Shown piece after piece: positions 1 to 9,454 of a stretch of 64,000 nt of DNA (position 1 is its first letter; each line of letters begins with the position of its first letter). The translations under genes and the position numbers were made by a program. Source of the DNA: Anthracocystis setariae (Eukaryota > Basidiomycota > Ustilaginomycetes > Ustilaginales > Ustilaginaceae). Below the pieces are notes generated by a model that worked only from the letters and a program-made list of their open reading frames with translations, was not told the origin of the DNA and did not search any database. The stretch covers positions 372,001 to 436,000 of the forward strand of contig CAKMXJ010000019.1 in assembly GCA_928724745.1 (NCBI GenBank). The letters are read 5' to 3'.

Positions 1-1573
1 TTCCTCCCGTTTGGGAACGGGAGCCACTCGCACGGGAAGTTCGCTCCCGCGTAGGCGTCCCGGGGCGCTGCCTCTTAGCACGCGCCACCTCCGGGGTCGC
101 CGGGGCATATCCCGGGGAGGGGGGTCCCCGGATCCGGGACGGCCCAGCTTCGGCGTTGCGCCTCGGGGGCGCCGCCGCGCGAGTGGGGGCGGGAGCGGGA
201 GCAGGGACGGGGGCGGGAGCAGCGGGAGGCACTACCGGGGGCGGGGGAGGAGGCGGGACGCCAAGCTCCTGAGTGATGCCTCCGAAGGCATGACTCACCC
301 CCTCCACGTAGCGGAGGATATTCTCGTCCCGGTACGACCAGGAGAGACGTCGCTCCGCCCCCACGGCAGCGGTCCGGCGAAGGACCTGTACCAGCGCGGC
401 GATCACTCCCGCCGCGTGGGATGCCGCCTCCCGGGCCCCGGCCATATGTTGGTCCCCCGGAGCATCGAAGGGACAAACTTGGCGCAGGGCCAAGGGAGCA
501 TCGGGGATGAGGGTGGTTTGCTTCCACCCCCTTTGACCCCGAGGGGGCCGGGAACCCGGGGCACTGCCGCCAGCACTGGAAGACGCCCCAGCGGGAGACT
601 CGGGAGCCCGGGGACGACTCCCCGCCTTGGCCTGCCGACGGGCCTCGTACCGAGCACGCGCAGGGGCGTACTCGGCCGCCAGGTACTCCGGGAGGTCCGC
701 CGCGGAGAACGACGTGAAGGGCATCCCGGGGTTAGGACGTTGACCCCGGGCCCGGAGGACAAGATAGGCTTCCATAAGGAAGCCGCCCTCCTGGCGTCCC
801 GTGATGTCCGGGACGCGCCCCTGCCAGTCGCAGGGATACCCCGCGGCGTGGCAACGCTCACACGCGGCATGCTGACCGTCCCGGGGGTCCTCCGGACCCC
901 CGACGTCCCGGTGCGCATAGCCCAGGGAGCACTGCGGGTGGGGTTTCTTTTTGCTGTTGGCGCAAGACCAACAATGCCCGTACCCCTCGGAAGCGGGAGG
1001 GGTACCCCGTGCTCGAACCTCCCGGACAAGCGCCGCCAGCCTACCAGGGTCCCCGATCGGTACACCTGCCCCGGGAGCCGGGGTGGCCGCGACCAAAGAC
1101 CCGGGGGTGGTCCCGCTGGAGGGAACCACCACGCCGCTGGCTTCGCTGCCCGGGAGCCCGGGAGCCTGCTGCCCATCATCCCGGCACGAGGCCGAAGCCT
1201 GTACCGGGGACTCGTCCACACCACTGGCACCCGGGACCAATTCGGGGCCAGCTTCCCCGCGCGGGAGCACGGGGGACTCATCCACGTACAGGGAGACTAC
1301 GTCTCCCTCTTGGGCCACATAGTGGCCCGACTCATCCACACCCTCCGGGGCACTCACGCCCCGGGACTCGTCCACAACCTCCGGGGCATTAGCACCCCGG
1401 GACTCGTCCACAGCCAGTTGTTCGGGGGCGGGGGCAGAACCTCCCGCTACCCCACCGTCGGGGCCACCTCGCCGGGTGGAGGATCGTGTTGCTGTATTAA
1501 ACGGGAAGGCAAAGATGTCAGTCACCGGCCTCACTCTCGTAGTCCGGGTCCCGGAACTATACTTACTACGCAT
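1..1573 (-). CDS. GC-rich Cys6/VDES-repeat protein of unknown function, partial (runs off left edge)
   Basis: On the minus strand an uninterrupted frame starts with ATG at 1573-1571 and stays open for 524 codons to the window edge, so the C-terminus is missing. Residues 90-170 or so carry five VDES motifs, three of them in near-exact 12-residue steps. Six cysteines at residues 201, 204, 215, 238, 241 and 248 form two halves, C-x2-C-x10-C and C-x2-C-x6-C, which resembles a stretched Zn(II)2Cys6 cluster or a zinc knuckle pair. A proline-rich stretch and a basic segment (AKRQRPGTPTRER) follow. I do not recognise the family. A TATA box lies about 85 bp upstream. The extreme GC content and the transposase next door suggest a mobile-element gene, possibly gag-like, but no polymerase is visible. 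The reading frame is certain; the function is not known. Confidence 0.6.
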   Translation of the reverse strand, partial: MRSKYSSGTRTTRVRPVTDIFAFPFNTATRSSTRRGGPDGGVAGGSAPAPEQLAVDESRGANAPEVVDESRGVSAPEGVDESGHYVAQEGDVVSLYVDESPVLPRGEAGPELVPGASGVDESPVQASASCRDDGQQAPGLPGSEASGVVVPSSGTTPGSLVAATPAPGAGVPIGDPGRLAALVREVRARGTPPASEGYGHCWSCANSKKKPHPQCSLGYAHRDVGGPEDPRDGQHAACERCHAAGYPCDWQGRVPDITGRQEGGFLMEAYLVLRARGQRPNPGMPFTSFSAADLPEYLAAEYAPARARYEARRQAKAGSRPRAPESPAGASSSAGGSAPGSRPPRGQRGWKQTTLIPDAPLALRQVCPFDAPGDQHMAGAREAASHAAGVIAALVQVLRRTAAVGAERRLSWSYRDENILRYVEGVSHAFGGITQELGVPPPPPPPVVPPAAPAPVPAPAPAPTRAAAPPRRNAEAGPSRIRGPPSPGYAPATPEVARAKRQRPGTPTRERTSRASGSRSQTGG

Positions 1574-2057
1574 GTTGCCAAAAGAATATGTTCCGAGTTG
1601 CAGAACGAGGGGTTGTGGGAGGAAAGAAGGAACCAGGAACGGGAGCGAGACGAGTCTTATATACAAAAGAAAAGTTAGCGCTCAGCCCGCTGCGCACGCT
1701 CCGCCGCGCACGCCCCGCCAGGCACACAAAGCGTCCGTTCCTGACTCCTTTGTTCTCAGCGCGGACCGCGCGTGGTGGGTCCGGGAACCTCCCGGGTGGA
1801 GCTTACGACCCGGGAGAACCAAATAGGCCACGAGGACGTCGGCCTTCCCGGGGGGGGGGGTAATGTTATGATTGGGATATCGGGAGAGTTAGTGTTTGGT
1901 TTCAGTATTAACATTGACGGGGGTAGTTCCCCCCGATGAAGTCCCGGATCGAGGATCGGGACAGACTGCGGCATCTTCCGGGGGATATCCGGGTGGCCAC
2001 ATAATCTCACGAAATGATCCCGCCACACTCACGACAGGACGTCGATTGTATTTTAGC
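1574..2057. other. GC-rich spacer between the Cys6 gene and the transposase remnant
   Basis: This stretch holds the leader and TATA box of the minus-strand Cys6 gene, many CCCGGG-type words, a G run at about 1849-1860, and a 50 bp segment (1864-1913) starting TGTTA and ending TAACA. I see no convincing gene in it. Confidence 0.4.
1656..1663 (-). promoter_or_regulatory. TATA box for the left-edge Cys6 gene
   Basis: The minus strand reads TATATAAG here, 83 bp before the ATG at 1573. The leader between them is C/T-rich with no other ATG. The position fits a core promoter of the minus-strand gene; transcription itself is inferred. Confidence 0.45.
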
Positions 2058-3364
2058 TTACTCACTATAGTAGGTGGAAATATCAGACCTTCTCCCGATC
2101 TCCCGCTCACCCGCTCCGCTATCTAGGCAACGATCCCGGGAACAACACCCGGTACCACGCCCCTGGCCTCGATACAGACGCACCGCCACGTTCCGAGGTT
2201 CCCAGACCCCAGGAGCATAACACTCCTCCTCCTCCGCCTCCTGTGTCTGAGCTTGTGTCTGCGAATCGTCGATGTTTGCTTGCATCTCTTCCGGTCGAAT
2301 GATGCCGTAGTCGATTAGTGCTTGCCGTGCATCGTGCTTGCCGTCACCCAATGGGAAGCGATGTTCCGCAACCATCATCCAGCGTTGTACTTCGCGAAGC
2401 CATCCTTGACAATCAGACGGCGTGATCGTGCTGAGGTGATAGTTGATTAGATGGCCGAGAGTGTCGTGATCTTGAAGATCCTGCCTGCTGACGACGGTCT
2501 TGACCTTCCCGAAGACGTTCTCGGCAATGTTGAACCACGGCGTGTATGGTGGAATGAACTGTATTGTGTGGCCTTCGTTCTCGATACATGACAACACAGC
2601 GCGCGAATGATGAAAGCTAGCATTGTCCATTACGAAGACCTTTGGACCGTTGAGGGTAGGGAAGAGCTCGCGCTGGAGGAAGTCGACGAAGAGCTCCGTT
2701 CTCCAGCCGCCCATAATGATCTCCGACGCTAGCATGCCTTCTGCCGAGACAGCGACCATGAGAGACATGTTCCTGCCTCGGTTTGCCGGCCGTCCTGTCT
2801 GTGTCGCGCGTGCTGATGTCGGTGCTCGTCCAACTCTCCTGATCGTGTGTAAGTTGAAGCCGGACTCGTCGAAGAAGATAGCGTTCTCGATGACGAAGCC
2901 CTCCATGCGTCGCGACGACGGACCCAGTCTTGACGCTCATCGAGACGCTCGTCGGTGTTGTGTCGGACATTCTGATGGTGTAGGCGCTTGAGCGTGAGGT
3001 GGCAGCGGTCTTTGAGCAGCCTCGACATCGACGTCGTCGACAACCGCGGCCCATCTTGCTCAACGAGGTGATCGACAATCTCGTGGATGACGGCTGCAGG
3101 ATGTTCGGCAACGTAGCGCATCACGATGTCGATATGCTCGTCTGTGACGACGCTGCCGCGCAGTGCTCCTCCTCGCTTCCGCTGCGAATGCATGTCACCT
3201 GTGTGATAGAACTTGTCCAGAACGGAGGCCACCGTCGTGTAAGGGTACTTAAACAGCTTTGAGACCTCAGACACACGGTGGCCTCGAGAGACGACCATAT
3301 CGATCATTTGCTCTCGAATCGCATCGGGGACAGCTCGACGTCGGCCTCTTGTTGTCCGAGGCAT
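2058..3364 (-). pseudogene. Tc1/mariner-IS630-like DD34E transposase, frameshifted
   Basis: The N-terminal half (ATG at 3364-3362) encodes a basic start and paired helix-turn-helix-like segments (REQMIDMVVSRGHRVSEVSK, then a second HTH region). It ends usefully near RRRDA. The catalytic half continues in another frame from about 2906: FFDESGF holds the first Asp, VMDNASFHH the second, and FNIAENVFGKVK the Glu, with 34 residues between the second Asp and the Glu, which defines DD34E. The switch falls at about 2904-2912, where one base is missing or two are extra. No splice signals of usable size separate the halves. The frame after EEEECYAPG drifts into GC-rich flanking sequence, so the true C-terminus is uncertain. 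I found no terminal inverted repeats by eye. It is most likely a dead copy; a sequencing error is the alternative. Confidence 0.8.
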
Positions 3365-3777
3365 GATAGAAACGGGAATGGATGGCATTGCAACAAGGAA
3401 GAGCCTACGTACAGGTAAGTATACTTATGGAGCAGAGCGCTTGGAGGAGGGTGAGGCGGAGAAGGACGGCGAGGAGGAGGACAAGGAGGAGACGCTCAAC
3501 AGAAATCGCTCGGCACGCTCATGTTTGGAGTTGGTCACAGTCAATGCACAATTACGATAACAATGCTGATCACGATGTCATTGATGTATACATGACGTTA
3601 TGTGCTGGTCGACAACGTTAGCGTAACACTGATGACGTATAGCGAGGTGTTACGAACAGAGCCCGATTACGAACGAATCGGCTGGATATCTATCTGATGC
3701 GGAAAATGGAGTATTCTGCTGAGCTACGATCGAGAACTGATTTTACACACACACACACACACACGCATAACGCACGG

Positions 3778-3815
<38 letters not shown>

Positions 3816-4291
3816 AGGCTTCAACTCGGTTTTGTTGGCAACTCGCGCATCATCGCATCACCTCTCATCATAATCATTCTCCTCCTCATCATATCAACAT
3901 CATTCCTCGGTTCAACCGATCTTCCTCAAATCATTCCATCCACTCGATCCCATCACTTCTGCATTCTGCATCGCCGGCTTCATCTTCCGTTTTGTTTGGC
4001 TCGCCTCGTCTCGTCTCATCTCATTCGCTACTTTGACCTTTCCGATTCGGCTGAAACACGTACCACCAACAAAAGGATATCCGTTGATCTTGCATCATCA
4101 TCCGCCAACGCATCGCGTACGATCGCATCTTTTTAAACCGACTCTTGACTCCCTTTGCACTTTCTTGTCGACCTCCTTGTCCACCCTCATTGGAGCAGTC
4201 GCATCTGCTTCCTTTTATTTTATTTTTTCTTCCTCCCAGCACCCACTTTCCCCTCACGTGATCCGATACTACTCCATATACCTTGGTCACA
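3365..4291. other. Spacer with the upstream region of the FHA gene
   Basis: No gene is supported here. The right part (3840-4291) is C/T-rich, typical of a fungal promoter and 5' leader, and leads into the ATG at 4292. The left part probably includes the transposon flank, but I could not place its end. Confidence 0.5.
3745..3813. repeat. Two (CA)n microsatellites
   Basis: A run of AC dinucleotides at 3745-3764 and a longer one at 3781-3813 are separated by a 16 bp interruption. They lie about 480 bp upstream of the FHA gene. Confidence 0.9.
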
Positions 4292-6877
4292 ATGCAGTCG
4301 TTGATGGGTGGAACGCCAATGGCTAGTGCGCCCTCGAACCTCGGTATCTCTGCCGGTCCATCCGCCATCACAGGCGCTTCCATGACCAACGGACTCAAGG
4401 CCTCTACAACCCAAAACTACACCAGCGCCGAAGCTGCCGCCAATGCGCAAGGGCTCGTTTACCCAGCCCTTCACCTGCATCCTCTCAACGATACCTTTGC
4501 GCCCAAACAGATCAGCCTCGCACCCCCAGGGCCTAACAACCGCATCAAGATTGGCCGCCAGACCAATGCCAAGACCGTCCCCAATCCCACCAACGGCTAC
4601 TTCGACAGCAAGGTGCTTTCGCGCATGCATGCAGAGGTATGGTCTCAGAACGGCAAGGTCTACATCAAGGATGTCAAGTCTTCCAACGGTACCTTCATCA
4701 ACGGCGAGCGTCTGTCGCCTGAAGCACAAGAGTCGGATGTTTTCGAGCTGCACAACGAGGACATGGTCGAGTTCGGTATCGATATCGTCGGCGACGACAA
4801 CAAGACCATCATCCACCACAAGGTCGCCTGTCGCGCATATCTCGTCTTGACAGCAGAAGATGCGCTCAGCTTGCGCCATGACTTTGCCAGCCTCTATCGC
4901 GGTGGCATGCACGGAGGTCCGCTCGGCAGCAACGGTGTCGGTCCTGGCGCCGAAGGCGGTCTTCGTCGGACCAAGGCCGGCTTCAGCTTCGACCATGTGC
5001 TCAGCAAACTTCAGAGTGAACTCCAAAGAAGCAAAGATACTTGGAACGACTTGGGCAGCCTCACTTCCACTATGCACGACATCCACGAGACCCTTGGCGG
5101 CACCGCACCTCCCCTGTCCTCCGCGCCCTATCCTCATCTCGTTCCGTCGATGCCCGGTGCCGCTCCGGCGCAAGACCAGCAAGACCAGCAGCGTGCGCAC
5201 CACGCTCAAACACAAGCGGCAAACGAAGCGCACTCGGCCACCATTTCTGCCCTCCAAGCACAGCTATTCGAAACCCAATCCTCCCTGCAATCCCACGTCG
5301 AAAAGATCCGCAGCCTCGAATCCGTCCTTTCCGAGCACGACTCCATCAAGCGAGAAGTCAGCACCATCAAAATGCAGATGGAGCAAGCCAAACGCGAGAT
5401 GGATGCCGTCGCCTCGGCTTCAAGCTCGCGCCATGGCATCAACGGTTTCGACACGGTACGCGGTGCCCCCGACTTTGGCCGCTCACTCGACCACGACGAC
5501 TTTGACGATGGCGCCAGCGTAGCCAGTGTCGAGACTGTAACGCCCAATGACCAAGCCGATCCGTTCGCGTCCAACTCTGGCCATGTTGGCCCTCGCGCAC
5601 CGCCGGATATGCCAGCGCATCTAGTCTCGCAAGATGCTGCCAAGATCGGCTCGTCTCGTTCTCCGGAGACCACGTCGACCAAGGCGGAAGAAGAATCCAC
5701 GTCAGAGCCGCACGCATCGGCTCCATCGGCGCTTACACGTCAAAACCTCGCCAAGCAGAGCGACGAGCGTGATGTCGAATTGCGCGCCCAGAATGAAGCG
5801 CTCTCAGCACGCCTCGAGGAGTTGGCCGCCCAGCTGGAGCAAGCTTTGGCTCTGAGCCGTGGTCTGCAGGACCAGCACGCCCAGGTGACCGATACTGTCA
5901 AGACGCTAGAGGAGCGCGTGCATACTTTGGAGAAGCAAGTTGAGCAGAAGGCGGTCGCACCAGCCTCTAGCGGCAATGCCTCGGAAGAGACGGCAGCGCT
6001 GATCAGGGGCATCGAGGGTCGATGGACCGAATTCCGCAGCGACTTCGAGGAGAGCTGGCGCAAGGAGCGCGAAGGACTGCAGTCGGAACGAGAAGAGCTT
6101 CGGCAAGTGGTCAAAGCTTGGGACGAGGCCAACCGACGCATGGAGGACGAGCTAAATGGGGATGCTGGCGGTGCTGATCTGGATGCCAATGGCCACGGTC
6201 ATGGCCCAGAGAGCGGCTCCTCAACTGCGAGCCCTTCTGCGCTCGACGCTTCGGCAGACGACGCTTCCGTTTCGAGCGGGTTAGCCGCATCGCCATCGGC
6301 CACGTCGTTGCTTGGACCGAATGCATCGAGCAGCCGTGGAAAGCGTGGGAGCCCGCGCCGCAAACGCCACGTCAACAGTGCACTTCGGTCACTGCTTTAC
6401 GGCAGCTCTGCTGCTGGGTTGACGCTGGAAAGCGAGGCGCGAGATTCGGATGATGAGGCACCATGGGAACATTCTTCGCGTGCGCGTCTATCGCGTCGGA
6501 GCCCTGACGACGATGCCTTGTCTACAAGTCAATCCGTACGCAGCATCGCCGATTCCACCTCGACAAGGCCGTCCGACTCAACCGAATTGACATCGCCTGA
6601 TCTTGGCCCCGAGGGCGCGAGAGGCGATGTGATCTCAGATGCAACCCATGCCAAACACGACAGTCAACAACAGCATCATCAGCAGCAGACCCAGCATCGA
6701 TCGCGACAAGGTCGAGATGATACGGCGGAAAGCGGTGCAAACCGGAATGCACAGCAGCGTGCAGTAGGACCCCCCACGCTTGCTGCAGCCGGAGTTGTGT
6801 TCATCGGCATTACAGCATGGATCTTGGCCGGAAAAGATCTGACGCGACTCAATGTGGCTCTTTCGGCAAAGCCTTGA
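4292..6877 (+). CDS. FHA-domain protein with C-terminal membrane anchor (SLMAP/Vps64/Far10-like)
   Basis: The 861-residue protein starts at the ATG at 4292; the in-frame TTG just upstream is not preferred. An FHA phosphothreonine-binding domain covers about residues 60-150, with the conserved IGR at 87-89, SRMHAEV near 110 and SSNGTFING near 130. Long helical, coiled-coil-prone segments follow, separated by Ser- and acid-rich linkers. A single hydrophobic segment (TLAAAGVVFIGITAWILAG) lies within 30 residues of the end and looks like a tail anchor. FHA plus coiled coil plus tail anchor is the architecture of SLMAP in animals and Far9/Far10/Vps64 in yeast, which are STRIPAK/FAR complex subunits on ER or nuclear envelope membranes. 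Assignment to that family is by architecture; the role in this organism is inferred. Confidence 0.8.
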   Translation: MQSLMGGTPMASAPSNLGISAGPSAITGASMTNGLKASTTQNYTSAEAAANAQGLVYPALHLHPLNDTFAPKQISLAPPGPNNRIKIGRQTNAKTVPNPTNGYFDSKVLSRMHAEVWSQNGKVYIKDVKSSNGTFINGERLSPEAQESDVFELHNEDMVEFGIDIVGDDNKTIIHHKVACRAYLVLTAEDALSLRHDFASLYRGGMHGGPLGSNGVGPGAEGGLRRTKAGFSFDHVLSKLQSELQRSKDTWNDLGSLTSTMHDIHETLGGTAPPLSSAPYPHLVPSMPGAAPAQDQQDQQRAHHAQTQAANEAHSATISALQAQLFETQSSLQSHVEKIRSLESVLSEHDSIKREVSTIKMQMEQAKREMDAVASASSSRHGINGFDTVRGAPDFGRSLDHDDFDDGASVASVETVTPNDQADPFASNSGHVGPRAPPDMPAHLVSQDAAKIGSSRSPETTSTKAEEESTSEPHASAPSALTRQNLAKQSDERDVELRAQNEALSARLEELAAQLEQALALSRGLQDQHAQVTDTVKTLEERVHTLEKQVEQKAVAPASSGNASEETAALIRGIEGRWTEFRSDFEESWRKEREGLQSEREELRQVVKAWDEANRRMEDELNGDAGGADLDANGHGHGPESGSSTASPSALDASADDASVSSGLAASPSATSLLGPNASSSRGKRGSPRRKRHVNSALRSLLYGSSAAGLTLESEARDSDDEAPWEHSSRARLSRRSPDDDALSTSQSVRSIADSTSTRPSDSTELTSPDLGPEGARGDVISDATHAKHDSQQQHHQQQTQHRSRQGRDDTAESGANRNAQQRAVGPPTLAAAGVVFIGITAWILAGKDLTRLNVALSAKP

Positions 6878-7680
6878 TTGTGGTTGCTTAGCATTGACTG
6901 TCGTTGGTTGTTCTGTGCGCGCTCAAGGTGTTCCTGCTGGCGCCATTCGACACATTTTGCGAACTCGGCCCAAAACCGAAAGAAATGTACGATCGCTAGT
7001 CTAATAATCGTGTTATCATAACCTTGTACTAGTGTCCTGTTTGTTATGTCCATCTGACCTTTTCATGACAATACCGATGCCGATACCAATCATTCAATCC
7101 ATGTTGCATTGTGCAACTGCATCGGATCGCTACGGTAGCTTAGTTGCCGTGACAGCATAGTCGACCTCGTTCCCTTTTATGCACTGTACAAGAGCATCAG
7201 AGAGGAGAACAATTTCGGTTCCGACAAGTCACAGTGGAACTGTGTCCACACAAAATCCTTCTTTTTTACCCATTTCTTACTTACTGTTGTATCGCGGGCA
7301 CAAACTGGAAAACGCGACTAGACTGCGCCTTGACCTGCATGGCCCCACGATCCGATCCTTTAGCTGCTGCTTCGAAAAGGCTTGAACCTGGACTTGAATA
7401 CATCCTCGACGCGCTTTGACCATTTCACAAAAATCCGATTCCACGCGCACTTGAGGTGCCCAGAGAGGAGATCCTTTGATTTTGACTTGTTCGCAACGAT
7501 CCGGATCTCCACATCTTGCATCCCGCCCTTCATCCCACCAGACAAACCGTCTTGGATTTGCTTTGCATTGCTCTCAGACGTGCGATCTCTGAATTCTATC
7601 TTGATTCTGATCTTGATCTTGGGATCCGCCGGCAACAAGTAATTGAAAAGGATCGAACCCAACACGATCGAATCGCCACG
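6878..7680. other. Intergenic spacer
   Basis: This contains the 3' flank of the FHA gene and the promoter of the RRM gene. I see no RNA gene or conserved reading frame. Confidence 0.5.
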
Positions 7681-8799
7681 ATGGATGTTCCCATGCGAGA
7701 CGCAAATCGAAGAGGCGGCGGTGGACGTAGGAATGGCGCCTCGAACGCACGTGCTGCGCGGCGCAGTGATCCGTATGCCCGCGACACTCGAAATCGCCCC
7801 ACGGCGGCTGCCAACCAGACGCAGGCTTCAACTTTGGGACAATCCTCGCAAAGCGAAACGGGCATGTCGTATCCTCCGCCTGAGCTCAACATCCGTGGCT
7901 CGAGTGGACCGACGTGGATCATCGTTTCGAACCTCGTCACCGGCACGTCGACTGAAGATGTGCGTCTCACATTCTCCGCGTTTGGCCGCGTGGAACAGGT
8001 CAAGCAGCGACCGGCACCGTCTGCAAACCACGCGACGGTTGCCTTCGAGGTGGCTTTCGACAGGAGAGAGGATGCGCAGATGGCGTGCGAAAAGTTCAAC
8101 GGCGCGCTTGCCGATGGAAGGATTCTGCAAGTGACGATCAAGAAGCCCGATGTGCCGCGCGATCCTGTATCGCAGTTCAACCGCGCAGTAGCACAGGCAG
8201 CGGCACAGCGACCTCGGGAGAAGGGCTCGAACCTTATCGCAGCACCCGCTCCACTGCCGTATACGCCGACTCCGGCAGCGGCGGTGACGGCAGCCATCCC
8301 TACAGCACCAGCCAGCATGCGCGCGAGGGCGCAGACGGCCAAGCTGCTCGCTCCGCAGGCCAAAAAGTCTAACGGGCCCAACTCGGCCAAGGGAAGCAAC
8401 CAAGGCAGCAAAGCTGCCAACACGCCGGCAATTCCTACGGGACCCAAAAAAGCGACGGCGGCCACCGCTTCCAAGCCGTTGGCGGAGCGCATTCCCGAAC
8501 CGCTTGCGAATCGACTGCTGACGCCGGCCCAGGCGCAGAAGCTGCATGCGCAAGAAGCCAAGAAGAAGGCCAAGGACGAAGCACGTGCTCAAGCGATCCG
8601 AGCCACTGGCAAACACACGCAGCTGGGCAAGCGGCTAGGCGGACTGCCATTGGCGCAGAGGCTCGTACAGCAAGCGGGAACGCCCAAGTCGGATGCCACA
8701 GCGATCAAGGCTGCAGCCGACAAGAAGAAACGCAAGCGCGAGGCGGCCAAGGCCAAGAAAGCCAAAAAGCCCGCAGGCGGAATGGAGGTGGATGGATAG
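7681..8799 (+). CDS. RRM-domain RNA-binding protein
   Basis: The 372-residue protein starts at ATG 7681 (MDVPMRDANRR). The basic, glycine/arginine-rich N-terminus is followed by one RNA recognition motif at about residues 77-156, with an RNP2-like strand WIIVSNLV and an RNP1-like strand ATVAFEVAF. The remainder is Ala/Pro/Lys-rich and ends in a strongly basic KKKRKREAAKAKKAKK tail that probably serves as a nuclear signal. The order (short basic head, central RRM, disordered tail) resembles ALY/REF (Yra1) mRNA export adaptors, but the diagnostic REF peptides are not clear, so I leave the specific identity open. Confidence 0.75.
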   Translation: MDVPMRDANRRGGGGRRNGASNARAARRSDPYARDTRNRPTAAANQTQASTLGQSSQSETGMSYPPPELNIRGSSGPTWIIVSNLVTGTSTEDVRLTFSAFGRVEQVKQRPAPSANHATVAFEVAFDRREDAQMACEKFNGALADGRILQVTIKKPDVPRDPVSQFNRAVAQAAAQRPREKGSNLIAAPAPLPYTPTPAAAVTAAIPTAPASMRARAQTAKLLAPQAKKSNGPNSAKGSNQGSKAANTPAIPTGPKKATAATASKPLAERIPEPLANRLLTPAQAQKLHAQEAKKKAKDEARAQAIRATGKHTQLGKRLGGLPLAQRLVQQAGTPKSDATAIKAAADKKKRKREAAKAKKAKKPAGGMEVDG

Positions 8800-9055
8800 A
8801 CTCCCAAGATCGCAAGTCATTTTTCCGTCGAGCCTGTGCCATTTGCGTATAGTACTAATCGGATGCATTCATAGTGTACAGGATGAACCATCATTTTCTC
8901 TTGATTGTTTGTGTGTGAGAGAGAGAGAGAATGAGGTTGGGATGAAAGTGTGCGTATGCAGTGGAAGGGCTGGGCTCAGCTCAGCTCATCTCAGCGCAGC
9001 GCAGCGCAGCAGCAATGGATTTGCACGCGTCGCGTCTGCACTTTACGCCGCTCAG

Positions 9056-9106
<51 letters not shown>

Positions 9107-9454
9107 TGGACGTGCGCAGAAAAGCGAGCGTTGCAAGTGAGCCTCGGACGCGCCGTTTTTTGGTTTGTTGGGAATTGCGTGTTGCTCTGTCGGCGTGTTT
9201 CAGTTGTGTGCCTCTGTGGTCTAGGCAGAGTAGGCAGACGGAATGGATTGCTGCGCTTCCAACACTACGTGGATTGCAACTCTTACACCATCATCATTCT
9301 CTTGCTAGCTTCTTTCGACCCTGTCAACTTGCCTACCTCTCATCGCACCATCGCACACTACTCTGCACAGCGCCGCGGTTAGGGTTGCCGCTCGCTCATA
9401 CACCCTCGCGAATCCACTTCTCCTCTTCCAAGCCGAAAGCGTATTGACACCAGC
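8800..9454. other. Intergenic spacer before SMC3
   Basis: This holds the RRM gene 3' flank and the SMC3 promoter. It contains short direct repeats (CTCAG/CAGCG words, about 8975-9015) and a long GA run. No gene is supported. Confidence 0.5.
9059..9106. repeat. (GA)n microsatellite
   Basis: A near-perfect AG dinucleotide run of about 48 bp with one A interruption lies about 350 bp upstream of SMC3. Confidence 0.9.

Noticed and set aside
11..1678. A 555-codon plus-strand frame over the Cys6 gene
   Set aside because: Its translation is an Arg/Gly/Pro mixture, typical of the opposite frame of a GC-rich gene, and the minus-strand frame has a start, TATA box, repeats and an ordered cysteine pattern.
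1864..1913. TGTTA...TAACA pair that looks like LTR ends
   Set aside because: Only 50 bp long, no second copy in the window and no primer-binding site recognised; too weak to call.
3745..3813. CRISPR-like or phage-like arrays at the repeats
   Set aside because: All repeats seen are microsatellites or the octamer array; the genome is eukaryotic.
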